A DNA stretch of 53,228 nt, taken from the NCBI GenBank assembly GCA_001465025.1, contig LNDO01000109.1, positions 1 through 53,228 on the forward strand, in the 5' to 3' direction. The notes under the pieces were generated by a model that saw only the letters and a list, made by a program, of their open reading frames with translations, did no database searches and was not told the DNA's origin. The position numbers and the translations under genes were made by a program. This DNA is from Pseudomonas sp. Ga0074129. GTDB taxonomy: Bacteria; Pseudomonadota; Gammaproteobacteria; Pseudomonadales; Pseudomonadaceae. Positions 42,683 through 52,622 of the stretch are shown here, in pieces; within the stretch, counting starts at the first letter, position 1; every line of letters begins with the position of its first letter.

Positions 42683-44040
42683 CAAGTGTCCTTATTGTGC
42701 GGGTTAAACCACAGGTCGCGGCGAGTCAGGTGGTAAGCATAGCCGCCCAGGCATAGGCCGCGCAGGGCCATAAAGGTGAGCAAGGCCAGCCACAGGCCGT
42801 GGTTGCCCAAGGGTTGCAGCCACCACGCCAGCGGCAGGCTGAGCAGCAGGGCAATGAGCATGGCGTTACGCATTTCGCGGGCGCGGGTGGCGCCGATAAA
42901 CAGACCGTCGAGCAGGTAGCTCCACACGCCGATCAACGGCAGCACGGCCAGGTAGGGCAGGTAGGTCAGGGCGGTGCTGCGTACGCTGTGGATGGAGGTC
43001 TGCAAGCTGACAAACCACGTCCCGCCCAGCCAGAACAGCAGGGCGAAGAGCAGGCTGGCCAGCAGTGACCAGGTCCCAGCCACCAGCAGGCTGCGGCGTA
43101 ACGCCTGCCTGTCCCGCGCACCCAGGGCATGGCCGCCGAGCGCTTCCACGGCATGGGCTAAACCATCCAAGGCGAAGGCGCTGAGCATCAGACCGTTGAT
43201 CAGCAATGCGTTGGCCGCCACAGTGGCGTCGCCCAGACGCGTGCCTTGTACCGTGACCAGAAAGAACGCCGCTTGCAGGGCCAGGGTGCGGATAAAAATA
43301 TCGCGGTTGACCGCCAACAGCGGCCGCCAGCTACGCCACAGACGCAAGGCCGGCCAATGGATACGCCCCGCCTGACGCGTGATGGCCTGGCGCGCCAGAT
43401 ATAACCCGAGCAGTGCGCCGCTCCACTCCGCCAGCACCGAGCCCCAGGCCGCGCCAGCCACCTCCCAACCCAGCCCGAGGACCAACAGCAGGGTCAGGAC
43501 CACGTTGAGCAGGTTGGTACCGAGCATGATCAACAGCGGACCGCGCGCACTTTGCGTGCCCAGCAGCCAGCCGATCAACGCATAGCTGGCCAGCGCCCCG
43601 GGCAGGCCGAACAGCCGGATATGCAGGTACTGGCGCGCCAGTTCATCCAACTGCGCCGAGGGCTGCATCAGGTCCAGAATCGGTGCGCTGAACAGGCGCA
43701 TGAGCAGACCGAGGATAAGCGCCAAGCCGCCACCCAGGAGCAAGGCCTGCAGCAACACCTGGCGCAGCGCGCTGCCGTCTTCGCGCCCAGCGGCCTGGGC
43801 GGTAAAGCCCGTGGTGCCCATGCGCAAAAAGCCCACGCTACCGACCAGCAACCCATACAGGCTGGCACCCACCGCCACTGCGGCCAACTGATGGGCGTGC
43901 GGCAGATGGCCGATCACCGCGCTGTCGACCAGCGCCACCAGCGGCACCGACAGGTTGCACAGGATCATCGGCGCAGCCAGCGCCCAGACCCGTTTGTGAG
44001 TCGGCGTGTGCTGCCAGGCGTCGCGTAAGGTGTTGATCAC
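42682..44040 (-). CDS. MATE-family efflux transporter (DinF-like)
   Basis: A 452-residue inner-membrane exporter with twelve helices. The MATE pattern is clear: LAAPMILCNLSVPLVALVDSAVIGHLP in helix 1-2, and the same pattern in the second half (DIFIRTLALQAAFFLVTVQGTRLGDATVAANALLING). It is of the DinF subgroup. The start is GTG 44040 (VINTLRDAWQ). Family members use H+ or Na+ to expel cationic compounds; the substrate here is unknown. The small DUF2214 protein is made from the same message. Confidence 0.9.
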   Translation of the reverse strand: MINTLRDAWQHTPTHKRVWALAAPMILCNLSVPLVALVDSAVIGHLPHAHQLAAVAVGASLYGLLVGSVGFLRMGTTGFTAQAAGREDGSALRQVLLQALLLGGGLALILGLLMRLFSAPILDLMQPSAQLDELARQYLHIRLFGLPGALASYALIGWLLGTQSARGPLLIMLGTNLLNVVLTLLLVLGLGWEVAGAAWGSVLAEWSGALLGLYLARQAITRQAGRIHWPALRLWRSWRPLLAVNRDIFIRTLALQAAFFLVTVQGTRLGDATVAANALLINGLMLSAFALDGLAHAVEALGGHALGARDRQALRRSLLVAGTWSLLASLLFALLFWLGGTWFVSLQTSIHSVRSTALTYLPYLAVLPLIGVWSYLLDGLFIGATRAREMRNAMLIALLLSLPLAWWLQPLGNHGLWLALLTFMALRGLCLGGYAYHLTRRDLWFNPHNKDT

Positions 44041-44224
44041 ATCAAACTCAATATTCAGCTACAGGGCTGCAACAAACGGCGCGGGGGCGTGTCACAGGCG
44101 GACTATTAAACACCGATCGGCGGGCGTGCGCTGCTGAGCAATTTTGCGGGCGCGCGCTTAGATCTCCTTGGGCCGCTCGACTATAGTGTCAGGCCTCTGC
44201 ACCCACCCTTGTTGGAGCCCCGCA

Positions 44225-47200
44225 ATGCCGAAGAATGGACTGCTTCTGGCACTTGTCCTGAGTCTGCTCAGCGCCTGTGATTCATCCACCCCTGTGCCCG
44301 CCGAGGTCACGGCCACCCAAACCTCTGCAGCCAGTTCGGAGTCGGCCAGGCCGGCGATTGACCGCCAGGCACTGGCCGAGCGCTACGCGGGCCGCGAGCT
44401 GACTGTGGTCGATGTCTCGGAGGTGCAGTTGGATGGCGCGAGCACGCTGTCGATCAGCTTCTCCGTACCGCTCGACCCGGAGCAAAAACTTGCCGAGCGC
44501 CTGCACTTGGTCGACAGCAAAGACGGCAAGGTCGACGGGGCCTGGGAGCTGAGCGACAACCTGATGGAGGTGCGCCTGCGCCACCTGGAGCCGCAGCGCA
44601 AGCTGGTGCTGACGGTGGATGCCGGGCTGCTCGGGCTGAATGGCAAAAGCCTCGCCACCGAGCAGGTCACTCGCCTGGAAACCCGCGACCTGCAAGCCAG
44701 TGTCGGTTTCGCCAGCCGTGGCTCCTTGCTGCCGACCCGCTTGGCTGAAGGCTTGCCGGTGATTGCGCTGAACGTCGACAAGGTGAATGTCGAGTTCTTC
44801 CGCATCAAACCTGAGTCGCTGCCGGCTTTTCTTAACCAATGGGGCCGTTCGAGCAACCTGGATAACTGGGAGGCGCGCAGCCTGTTGCCGATGGCTGAGC
44901 TGGTTTACGGCGGCCGTTTTGACCTGAACCCGGCGCGCAACACCCGCGAAACCCTGCTGCTGCCGATTGCCGGTCTGGAGCCGTTCAAACAACCCGGCGT
45001 GTACCTGGCGGTGATGCGTGAAGCGGGCAGCTACAACTACTCGCAACCGGCCACGCTGTTCACCCTCAGCGATATCGGCTTGTCTGTGCGCCGCTACCAG
45101 AACCGTCTGGATGTCTTTACCCAAGCGCTGGCAGGGGGGGATGCCCTGGGCGATGTCCGCCTGGAAATCCTCAATGGCGAAGGTCAGGTGCTGGCCGAAG
45201 GCCAGACCGACAGCCGTGGGCATGCCGAGCTACCGCTGCCTGCCAAAGCTGAGGTGTTACTGGCCCATCAGGCGGAGCAAACCAGCTTGCTGCGTTTGAA
45301 TAGCGCAGCGCTGGATCTGGCCGAGTTCGACATTGCCGGCGCTGTGGCTCATCCGCTGCAGTTCTTTGTGTTCGGCCCGCGTGATCTGTATCGTCCCGGC
45401 GAAACCGTGCTGCTCAATGGCTTGCTGCGTGATGCCGATGGCCGCGCGGTGAATGCCCAGCCGGTGAATGTGGAAGTGCGCCGCCCGGATGAGCAGGTCA
45501 GCCGCAAATTCGTTTGGCAGGCCGATGACAACGGCCTGTACCAATACCAACTGCAACTGGCCGATGAGGCGCCGACTGGGCGTTGGCAGCTGCTGTTTGA
45601 GTTGGGCGATGGCCGTCAGCAGTTGTATGAATTCTCCGTGGAAGACTTCCTGCCCGAGCGCATGGCGCTGGAGCTAAAAGGCAGCGACGCGCCTTTTAAT
45701 CCGGGCGAGAACGCCCAGTTCGAGGTGACCGGACGTTACCTGTACGGCGCACCGGCCGCTGGCAATCGGCTCAGTGGCCAGCTCTATGTGCGCCCGCTGC
45801 GTGAGGCGGTGCCGAGTTTGCCGGGCTACCAGTTCGGCTCCATCACCGAAGAAGAACTGAGTGAAGACATTGAGCTGGATGAAGCCAGCCTCGACGAGCA
45901 GGGCAAGGCCAGCTTGGATATCGAAAGTCGCTGGGGCGATGCCAAGTCGCCGCTGCGTCTGATTCTGCAAGCCAGCCTGCAGGAATCCGGCGGCCGTGCA
46001 ATTACCCGGCGGATTATCCAGCCGGTCTGGCCAGCCGAGCGCTTGCCAGGCGTGCGTGGCTTGTTCGATGGCGAAGAAGTGGACGCCGACAGCCTGGCCG
46101 AGTTCGAAGTGCTGGTGGCTGATGCTGAGGGCAACAAGCTGGCCGCTGATCAGCTCAGCGTGCGCCTGATTCGCGAGCGCCGGGACTACTTCTGGAACTT
46201 CTCCGAAAGCGAGGGCTGGAGCCACAACTACACCGAGAAATTCCTCACACTCAACGAGGAAACTCTCAAGGTCGCAGCCGGTGGCACCGCCAAAATCAGC
46301 TTCCCGGTGGAGTGGGGCCCGTACCGCGTCGAAGTGATTGATGCGCAAACCGGCCTGCTCAGCAGTCTGCGCTTCTGGGCCGGCTACCGCTGGCAGGACA
46401 ACGCCGATGGCGGTGCGGTACGCCCGGATCAAGTTAAGCTGGCGCTGGATAAGCCCGCTTATGTGGATGGCGACACCGCTCAGGTCACCGTCACCCCGCC
46501 GGCTGCGGGCAAGGGCTACCTGATGGTGGAGTCCAGCGAAGGGCCGCTGTGGTGGCAAGAGATCGACGTGCCGGCCGAGGGCAAGACTTTCGAGATCCCG
46601 ATTGCCAAGGACTGGGCGCGGCATGACCTGTATGTCAGCGCGCTGGTGATTCGCCCCGGCGAGCGCACGAGCAATGCCACGCCTAAACGTGCTGTCGGCC
46701 TGCTGCACCTGCCGCTGGAGCGCGCGCCGCGCAAATTGGCGCTGACCCTGACCGCTGCGGAGAAGATGCGCCCCAACCAGCCACTGAAGGTCAAGGTGCA
46801 GGCGCGCAACGCCGACGGCAGCATCCCGAAACAGGCGCAGGTGATGGTGGCCGCGGTTGATGTCGGCATCCTCAATATCACCGAGTACGCCACGCCCGAT
46901 CCATTCGCCAACTTCTTCGGTCGCAAGGCCTATGGCGCGGATCAGCTGGATATCTACGGGCAGTTGATCGAAGCCGGCCAAGGCCGCGTGGCCAAACTGG
47001 CCTTCGGTGGTGACGCAGCATTAGCCGGTGGCGGCAAACGCCCGGACACCAGCGTGCTGATCGTCGCGCTGCAGAGCCAACCGCTCACGTTGAATGAGCG
47101 TGGTGAAGGTGAAGTCAGCTTGTCTATCCCCGACTTCAACGGCGAATTGCGTCTGATGGCGCAAGCCTGGATCGATGAGCATTACGGCATGGGCGAAGGC

Positions 47201-49147
47201 AAAACGGTGGTCGCTGCGCCGCTGATCGCCGAGCTGTCCGCGCCACGCTTCCTCGCTGGCGGTGATGAAACCACCCTGGCCCTGGACCTGAGCAACCTGT
47301 CCGGGCGCGAGCAGAAACTCGATGTGCAACTGAGTGCCGAAGGTCAGCTGCGTCTGGCGCAGAACCCCGGTGCGGCGGTGGCACCGATCACCCTGGCCGA
47401 TGGCCAGCGCACCATTTTGCGCATTCCGGTGACTGCATTGGGCGGTTATGGCCAAGGGCGCTTCAAAGTCAGCATCAACGGCCTGGCTCTGCCGGGTGAA
47501 GAGCTGCCGCCGTTCAGCCGCGAGTGGACGCTGGGCATTCGTCCGGCCTACCCGGCGCAGTTGCAGCATTTCCGTGCAGTGCTCAAAGATGAGCCCTGGT
47601 TGCTCCCGGCTGATGCCCTGAGCGCCTTTGAAACAGCCGGTCTGGAAGCGCGCTTGGCGATCTCCAGCCGTCCGCCGCTGAATCTGGGCGAGCAGATCCG
47701 CGCGCTGAAAGCCTATCCCTATGGCTGTCTGGAGCAGACCACCAGCGGTCTGTACCCGTCGCTGTACGCCGATGCGGCCACGCTGAAGCGCCTAGGCGTA
47801 GAAGCCGAGCCGGATGAGCAGCGCAAGCGCGCCATCGAGCTGGGCATCGAGCGGTTGCTGAGCATGCAACGCTACAACGGCAGCTTCGGCCTGTGGGGGG
47901 CGGACAGTGATGAGGAATACTGGCTGACCGCTTATGTCAGCGACTTCCTGCTGCGCGCCCGTGAGCAAGGCTTCGGTGTGCCGGAAGACGCGCTGAAAAA
48001 AGCCAATGAACGCCTGCTGCGCTACCTGCAGGAACGTCACCTGATTGAGGTCAACTACAGCGATAACGCCGAACACAGCCGCTTTGCCGTGCAGGCCTAC
48101 GCCGGTTATGTGCTGGCGCGCAGCCAGCAGGCGCCGCTGGGTGCTTTGCGCAGCCTGTATGAGCGGCGCAGCGATGCGCTGTCCGGCTTGCCGCTGGTGC
48201 ACCTGGCCGTGGCCCTGGAGAAAATGGGTGACCAACCGCGTGCCGATGAACTGCTTAGCGCTGGCCTGGCCCGTGGTCGTGACAGCAACAGTTGGCTGGC
48301 CGACTACGGCAGCCCGCTGCGCGATCAGGCGCTGATTCTGGCGCTGCTGGAAGAGCACGGCCTGGCCGGCAACCGCACCGAAGAGCGGCTGTTCAACCTG
48401 GCCGACGAAGTGGCCGGGCAGCAGTGGCTGTCGACCCAGGAACGCAACTCGCTGTACCTGGCCGGGCGCAACCTGCTGAGCAAGCCGGAGCCAAACTGGA
48501 GCGCCGCGCTGCAAAGCGGCAGCCTGGCCTTCGACCTGAGCAATGCCCAGCCGGGCCTCAAGCTGGATGGGGCTGATCTAACCGCACCGTTGAGCATCCG
48601 CAACTCAGTGAGCAATCCGGGCGATACGCCGCTGTATCAGCAGCTGACCCTATCCGGTTATCCCAGTCAGGCCCCAGCTGCCGGTGGCGAGAACCTCAGC
48701 ATTTACCGCGAATACTTAGGCATGGACGGTGAGCCGCTGGACATGAGCAACCTGCAAAGCGGCGAGCTGGTGTTGGTGCACCTAGCAGTATCCGCCCAGC
48801 AGCGTGTGCCAGATGCCCTGGTGGTCGATCTGCTGCCGGCGGGTCTGGAACTGGAAAACCAGAACCTGGCACAAAGCGCTGCCAGCCTCGACGATGCCAG
48901 CAGTGCGGTGAAAGAGTGGCGCGAATCGATGCAGAACGCGGCGATCAAGCACCAAGAGTTCCGTGGTGATCGCTACGTTGCAGCGCTGGACGTCAACGGC
49001 TACGACACCACCCACCTGCTGTACCTGGCCCGCGCCGTCACGCCCGGCAGCTACCGCGTGCCGCCACCGCAGGTGGAGTCGATGTACCGGCCGAACTGGC
49101 AAGCGCTGGGCGAAAGCCCGGGGCGTTTGGTGGTTAAGGAGCGTTGA
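44225..49147 (+). CDS. yfhM: Bacterial alpha-2-macroglobulin, lipoprotein with thioester
   Basis: A 1640-residue protein: lipoprotein signal with lipobox LSAC (Cys about 18), MG-type beta domains, an alpha-2-macroglobulin bait/middle region, the thioester motif YGCLEQTTSG (Cys1168 to Gln1171), followed by the alpha/alpha toroid and a final receptor-like domain. E. coli YfhM/ECAM traps attacking proteases in the periplasm and is paired with PbpC. Length agrees with the family (about 1,650). The start ATG 44225 gives the lipoprotein signal; the longer frame from 44168 does not. It is uninterrupted. pbpC lies 1.1 kb downstream, beyond a transposase-like gene. Confidence 0.93.
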   Translation: MPKNGLLLALVLSLLSACDSSTPVPAEVTATQTSAASSESARPAIDRQALAERYAGRELTVVDVSEVQLDGASTLSISFSVPLDPEQKLAERLHLVDSKDGKVDGAWELSDNLMEVRLRHLEPQRKLVLTVDAGLLGLNGKSLATEQVTRLETRDLQASVGFASRGSLLPTRLAEGLPVIALNVDKVNVEFFRIKPESLPAFLNQWGRSSNLDNWEARSLLPMAELVYGGRFDLNPARNTRETLLLPIAGLEPFKQPGVYLAVMREAGSYNYSQPATLFTLSDIGLSVRRYQNRLDVFTQALAGGDALGDVRLEILNGEGQVLAEGQTDSRGHAELPLPAKAEVLLAHQAEQTSLLRLNSAALDLAEFDIAGAVAHPLQFFVFGPRDLYRPGETVLLNGLLRDADGRAVNAQPVNVEVRRPDEQVSRKFVWQADDNGLYQYQLQLADEAPTGRWQLLFELGDGRQQLYEFSVEDFLPERMALELKGSDAPFNPGENAQFEVTGRYLYGAPAAGNRLSGQLYVRPLREAVPSLPGYQFGSITEEELSEDIELDEASLDEQGKASLDIESRWGDAKSPLRLILQASLQESGGRAITRRIIQPVWPAERLPGVRGLFDGEEVDADSLAEFEVLVADAEGNKLAADQLSVRLIRERRDYFWNFSESEGWSHNYTEKFLTLNEETLKVAAGGTAKISFPVEWGPYRVEVIDAQTGLLSSLRFWAGYRWQDNADGGAVRPDQVKLALDKPAYVDGDTAQVTVTPPAAGKGYLMVESSEGPLWWQEIDVPAEGKTFEIPIAKDWARHDLYVSALVIRPGERTSNATPKRAVGLLHLPLERAPRKLALTLTAAEKMRPNQPLKVKVQARNADGSIPKQAQVMVAAVDVGILNITEYATPDPFANFFGRKAYGADQLDIYGQLIEAGQGRVAKLAFGGDAALAGGGKRPDTSVLIVALQSQPLTLNERGEGEVSLSIPDFNGELRLMAQAWIDEHYGMGEGKTVVAAPLIAELSAPRFLAGGDETTLALDLSNLSGREQKLDVQLSAEGQLRLAQNPGAAVAPITLADGQRTILRIPVTALGGYGQGRFKVSINGLALPGEELPPFSREWTLGIRPAYPAQLQHFRAVLKDEPWLLPADALSAFETAGLEARLAISSRPPLNLGEQIRALKAYPYGCLEQTTSGLYPSLYADAATLKRLGVEAEPDEQRKRAIELGIERLLSMQRYNGSFGLWGADSDEEYWLTAYVSDFLLRAREQGFGVPEDALKKANERLLRYLQERHLIEVNYSDNAEHSRFAVQAYAGYVLARSQQAPLGALRSLYERRSDALSGLPLVHLAVALEKMGDQPRADELLSAGLARGRDSNSWLADYGSPLRDQALILALLEEHGLAGNRTEERLFNLADEVAGQQWLSTQERNSLYLAGRNLLSKPEPNWSAALQSGSLAFDLSNAQPGLKLDGADLTAPLSIRNSVSNPGDTPLYQQLTLSGYPSQAPAAGGENLSIYREYLGMDGEPLDMSNLQSGELVLVHLAVSAQQRVPDALVVDLLPAGLELENQNLAQSAASLDDASSAVKEWRESMQNAAIKHQEFRGDRYVAALDVNGYDTTHLLYLARAVTPGSYRVPPPQVESMYRPNWQALGESPGRLVVKER

Positions 49148-49154
49148 TTTTATG

Positions 49155-49223
49155 CCCCGGATTTCATCCGGGCTACGTGCTAGTCGCGCACAGCAAGCTA
49201 GGTAGCCCGGATGCAATCCGGGG
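49155..49223. repeat. REP pair upstream of the RAYT gene
   Basis: CCCCGGATTTCATCCGGGCT at 49155 (ending CTAC at 49176) and GTAGCCCGGATGCAATCCGG at 49202 are inverted hairpins separated by 25 bp. Together they form a BIME-like unit just ahead of the RAYT start, with the second hairpin in its 5' leader. The same unit is seen at 20312-20379. Confidence 0.88.
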
Positions 49224-49251
49224 CAATCTTGCGGACAAGGAGGTCTGCGTA

Positions 49252-49782
49252 ATGGTGAATTACCGACGCGCGAGAGTGGCGGGAGCTTGTTATTTCCTGA
49301 CCCTTACCCTGCAAGACCGGTCTTCAGACCTGCTTGTCAGGCATCGCCTCGAACTGGGCAGGGCTTTGCGGCACATGCAGCAGCACAAGCCCTGCCGCTT
49401 ACCTGCAATTGTCCTACTGCCAGATCATGTGCACCTGTTGATGAGTTTGCCTGAGGGTGATGCCGACTATTCATCGCGCATTCGCCTGTGCAAAGCCAGC
49501 TTTGTCCGTGAGATACGCGGGCGAGACGATGTCGATATCAGGTTGAATGCCAAAGGCGAAGCGAACGTGTGGCAGCGTCGGTTTTGGGAGCACTTGATTC
49601 GCGACGAACAGGACTTCGCCGCGCATGTGGATTACATCCATATCAATCCGCTAAAACACGGGCTGGTCGAGAGGGTACAAGATTGGCGGTTCTCCAGTTT
49701 CCACAGCTATGTTCGCTCTGGCTTGCTGCCTGCACACTGGTCCGGAGGGGCAGAGCCTGCGGTCGTTCATGCGGGGGAGTGA
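49252..49782 (+). CDS. REP-associated tyrosine transposase (RAYT)
   Basis: A 176-residue Y1 transposase of the IS200/IS605-related RAYT group. It has the metal-binding HVH (59-61, LLPDHVHLLMSLP), NVWQRRFWEHLIRDEQDF, and the catalytic Tyr128 in HVDYIHINPLKHGL with WRFSSFHSY. ATG 49252 follows AAGGAGG nine bases upstream. It is flanked by inverted REP hairpins on the left (49155-49223) and a single one on the right (49790-49810), the sequences such enzymes cut. RAYTs are usually single-copy, domesticated-like genes that spread REPs, not themselves. It lies between yfhM and pbpC. Confidence 0.92.
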   Translation: MVNYRRARVAGACYFLTLTLQDRSSDLLVRHRLELGRALRHMQQHKPCRLPAIVLLPDHVHLLMSLPEGDADYSSRIRLCKASFVREIRGRDDVDIRLNAKGEANVWQRRFWEHLIRDEQDFAAHVDYIHINPLKHGLVERVQDWRFSSFHSYVRSGLLPAHWSGGAEPAVVHAGE

Positions 49783-49789
49783 TGGCGTT

Positions 49790-49810
49790 CCCGGATTTCA
49801 TCCGGGCTAC
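49790..49810. repeat. REP hairpin downstream of the RAYT gene
   Basis: CCCGGATTTCATCCGGGCTA (ending CTAC) eight bases after the RAYT stop. It has the same orientation as the first hairpin of the upstream pair. Confidence 0.85.
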
Positions 49811-49821
49811 AGATGGTGAAC

Positions 49822-50115
49822 TTAACTGATCAGACCGCTCAGCAACCATAAACCGAGCACCAACCAGATCACCCCGGCGATGATCGAGCGGCGGATAAAA
49901 GCGCGTACCGCCAGGTACAGCAGCCACAGGCCGACCACCAGCACCACAATACTCAGCAAGGAGGGCGTCACCCCCAAGGCCTTGGACATGCCCGCAATAA
50001 AGCTGCTGATGGCCGAGCCGAAAACGTCAAGGAAGCCGCTCAGCCCTTCCACGATAAAACGGATCACCGAGCCGACCGCTTCACCCAATGATTCAAAAAA
50101 ACCGTCTACACCCAT
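49822..50115 (-). CDS. Small membrane protein, unknown function
   Basis: A 97-residue protein, MGVDGFFESLGEAVGSVIRF at the start, with an amphipathic N-terminal half and two membrane helices near the C-terminus (SIVVLVVGLWLLYLAVRAF; IIAGVIWLVLGLWLLSGLI). ATG 50115 is preferred over the longer frame from 50211, which overlaps the pbpC promoter region. GGTGGA lies about ten bases upstream. I recognise no named family. It stands head-to-head with pbpC and faces the RAYT gene. Confidence 0.68.
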   Translation of the reverse strand: MGVDGFFESLGEAVGSVIRFIVEGLSGFLDVFGSAISSFIAGMSKALGVTPSLLSIVVLVVGLWLLYLAVRAFIRRSIIAGVIWLVLGLWLLSGLIS

Positions 50116-50240
50116 TATTCGTGTTCCACCTAACTGGCGCTTGATGACTGCTGCGCGCCAGTGTGACAGGCATTTGGCACAATGGCAGCGCTGTTGGCAG
50201 TTTGCCCGCACAGTACGCGATACAAGGACTGGACCCGCGC

Positions 50241-52622
50241 ATGAGCCGTGTTAAAGCGTTGTACCTCTTGGCTATCAGGCTGTGGCGTGAGCGACTGTGG
50301 CCGCTGCTGCGCCGTCCCTGGCTGGCTATTCCGCTGTGCCTGCTGCTGATTCTGGCGCTGGCCGACCGGCTGTTCCCGCTGCCTCTGCCCAGCGATGATC
50401 TGGCGCGTGTGGTGTTGGCTGAGGACGGTACGCCGCTGTGGCGTTTTGCTGATGCTCACGGTGTGTGGCGCTATCCGGTGAGCCCCTCGGAGGTGTCGCC
50501 GTATTACCTTGACGCGCTGTTGGCCTATGAGGACCGCTGGTTCTATCAGCATCCCGGCGTTAACCCACTGGCACTGGGCCGCGCCGCCTGGCAGAACCTG
50601 CAGGGCGGACGGGTGCTGTCCGGGGGCAGCACTTTGTCGATGCAGGTGGCGCGCCTGCTCGATCCGCATGCACGCAGCTACAGCGGCAAACTCAAGCAAC
50701 TGTGGCGCACGCTGCAGTTGGAGTGGCATCTGTCCAAGGATGAGATTCTCACCCTCTACCTCAACCGCGCACCCTTTGGCGGCACGCTGCAAGGGGTGGC
50801 GGCGGCCAGTTGGGCGTATCTGGGTAAATCACCGAGCCAGCTGACCCGCGCCGAAGCGGCGTTGCTCGCGGTGCTGCCGCAAGCGCCGAGTCGTTTGCGC
50901 CCGGATCGTCACCCTGAGCGTGCGCAGGCGGCGCGCGACAAAGTGCTCAAGCGTCTGGCCAGCTTCGAGGTATGGCCGCTGTTGGCGATCAACGATGCGC
51001 TGGAAGAGCCGGTACTGCTCGCCCCGCGTCAGGAACCGCGCCTGGCACCGCTGCTGGCGCGGCGATTGAATAAGGCCGGCAGCCCGCCACTGATTCGCAC
51101 CACCCTTGATGCCGCCTTGCAGCGCCGTCTGGAAGACCTGTTGCTCGGTTGGCGGGCGCGCTTGCCGGAGCGCACCTCAGCAGCGATGTTGGTGGTGGAA
51201 CAGTCGAGCATGGCGGTGCGCGCTTATGTGGGCTCAATTGATCTCGGCGATGCCAAGCGCTTCGGCCATGTCGACATGATCAACGCAGTGCGCTCGCCCG
51301 GCTCGACGTTGAAGCCCTTTCTCTACGGCATGGCGCTGGATGAAGGGCTGATCCATTCCGAATCGCTGCTGCAGGACGTGCCGCGCCGTTATGGTGATTA
51401 CCGGCCGGGCAACTTTGCAGCGGGTTTCAGCGGTGCAGTGTCGGCCAGTCAGGCGTTGGCCACATCCTTGAATCTACCGGCCGTGCAACTGTTGGAGGCT
51501 TATGGACCGAAGCGCTTTGCCGGTGAGTTGCGCAGCGCTGGCGTGCCGCTGTTGCTGCCGCCACTGGCCGAGCCCAACCTGGCGCTGATTCTCGGTGGCG
51601 CGGGCAGCCGGCTGGAGGACCTGGTCAGCGGTTACAGTGCCTTTGCCCGTGGCGGCATGGCCGCACGTTTGCGCTTTCAACCGCAGGATGGCCTGCACGA
51701 GCGGCGCTTGCTGTCGCCAGGTTCCGCGTGGATTGTGCGGCGCATCCTCAGCGGTCAGGCGCGCCCGGACCGCGACCCGCGAGCGCAACTGGTGCAGCGC
51801 CCGACCCTCGCCTGGAAGACCGGCACCAGTTACGGTTTTCGCGATGCCTGGGCGATTGGCGTGGCACCGCGTTACCTGATAGGCATCTGGATCGGTCGCC
51901 CCGATGGCACGCCGGTGTCCGGGCAGTTCGGCTTGGCCTCGGCGGCACCGTTATTGCTGCAGGTGCATGATCTGTTGGTCAATCGTGACAGCCAGCGCGG
52001 CATCGCTCTGCCGATTGACCCGCAGCCTGCCTCGGTCGGTGTGGCCGCGATCTGCTGGCCGCTGGGCCAACCGCTCGACAGCCGTGACCTCAACTGCCGT
52101 CGCCAACGCTTTGCCTGGACGCTGGATGGCACCACGCCACCGACCTTGCAGGCGCTTGATCAGCCGCTGGGCTTGGGTTTACAGGAAACCATCTGGGTCA
52201 ATGCCGCCGGACTGCGTGTTGATGCCAGCTGCTCTGGGGCCATAGCACAGCGCTTGGCGCTATGGCCTGCGCCGCTGGAACCTTGGCTGCCGCGTCGTGA
52301 GCGGCGCAGCGCACGGCTGCCAGCGTTAGATCCGCACTGCCCTCCGCCGCAGGTGACGGCCAGCGCGCCGCTGTCGATTGTCGGCGTGCGTGAGGGGGAT
52401 CGCTTGCGCCGTCCGTCCGGCAGTGCCGAGCCGCTGAGCTTGCAGCTTTCTGCTCTCGGCGGCAGTGGTCGGCGCTGGTGGTTTATTGATGGGCAGCCGG
52501 TTGCAGAAACCCGTGTCGACGCGCCGCTACGCCAGCACTTTAGCCGTGTCGGGCGCTACCAACTGAGTGTGCTGGATGAGAGCGGGCAGACGGCTGCCGT
52601 GAGTTTTACCCTGCAGAATTGA
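50241..52622 (+). CDS. pbpC: Penicillin-binding protein 1C
   Basis: A 793-residue bifunctional peptidoglycan enzyme. It has an N-terminal membrane anchor (LAIPLCLLLILALADRLF), a glycosyltransferase domain with LAYEDRWFYQHPGVNP, GGSTLSMQVARLL and LYLNRAPFGG, a transpeptidase domain with SxxK (Ser355, SPGSTLKPFLYG), SLN and KTGTSYGFRDAWAIG, and the C-terminal biPBP_C domain (about 700-793; RRWWFIDGQPV). The GT domain polymerises glycan; PBP1C transpeptidase activity is poorly understood in the family. The start ATG 50241 gives a normal cytoplasmic N-terminus. In many bacteria it lies directly after the alpha-2-macroglobulin gene. Confidence 0.93.
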   Translation: MSRVKALYLLAIRLWRERLWPLLRRPWLAIPLCLLLILALADRLFPLPLPSDDLARVVLAEDGTPLWRFADAHGVWRYPVSPSEVSPYYLDALLAYEDRWFYQHPGVNPLALGRAAWQNLQGGRVLSGGSTLSMQVARLLDPHARSYSGKLKQLWRTLQLEWHLSKDEILTLYLNRAPFGGTLQGVAAASWAYLGKSPSQLTRAEAALLAVLPQAPSRLRPDRHPERAQAARDKVLKRLASFEVWPLLAINDALEEPVLLAPRQEPRLAPLLARRLNKAGSPPLIRTTLDAALQRRLEDLLLGWRARLPERTSAAMLVVEQSSMAVRAYVGSIDLGDAKRFGHVDMINAVRSPGSTLKPFLYGMALDEGLIHSESLLQDVPRRYGDYRPGNFAAGFSGAVSASQALATSLNLPAVQLLEAYGPKRFAGELRSAGVPLLLPPLAEPNLALILGGAGSRLEDLVSGYSAFARGGMAARLRFQPQDGLHERRLLSPGSAWIVRRILSGQARPDRDPRAQLVQRPTLAWKTGTSYGFRDAWAIGVAPRYLIGIWIGRPDGTPVSGQFGLASAAPLLLQVHDLLVNRDSQRGIALPIDPQPASVGVAAICWPLGQPLDSRDLNCRRQRFAWTLDGTTPPTLQALDQPLGLGLQETIWVNAAGLRVDASCSGAIAQRLALWPAPLEPWLPRRERRSARLPALDPHCPPPQVTASAPLSIVGVREGDRLRRPSGSAEPLSLQLSALGGSGRRWWFIDGQPVAETRVDAPLRQHFSRVGRYQLSVLDESGQTAAVSFTLQN

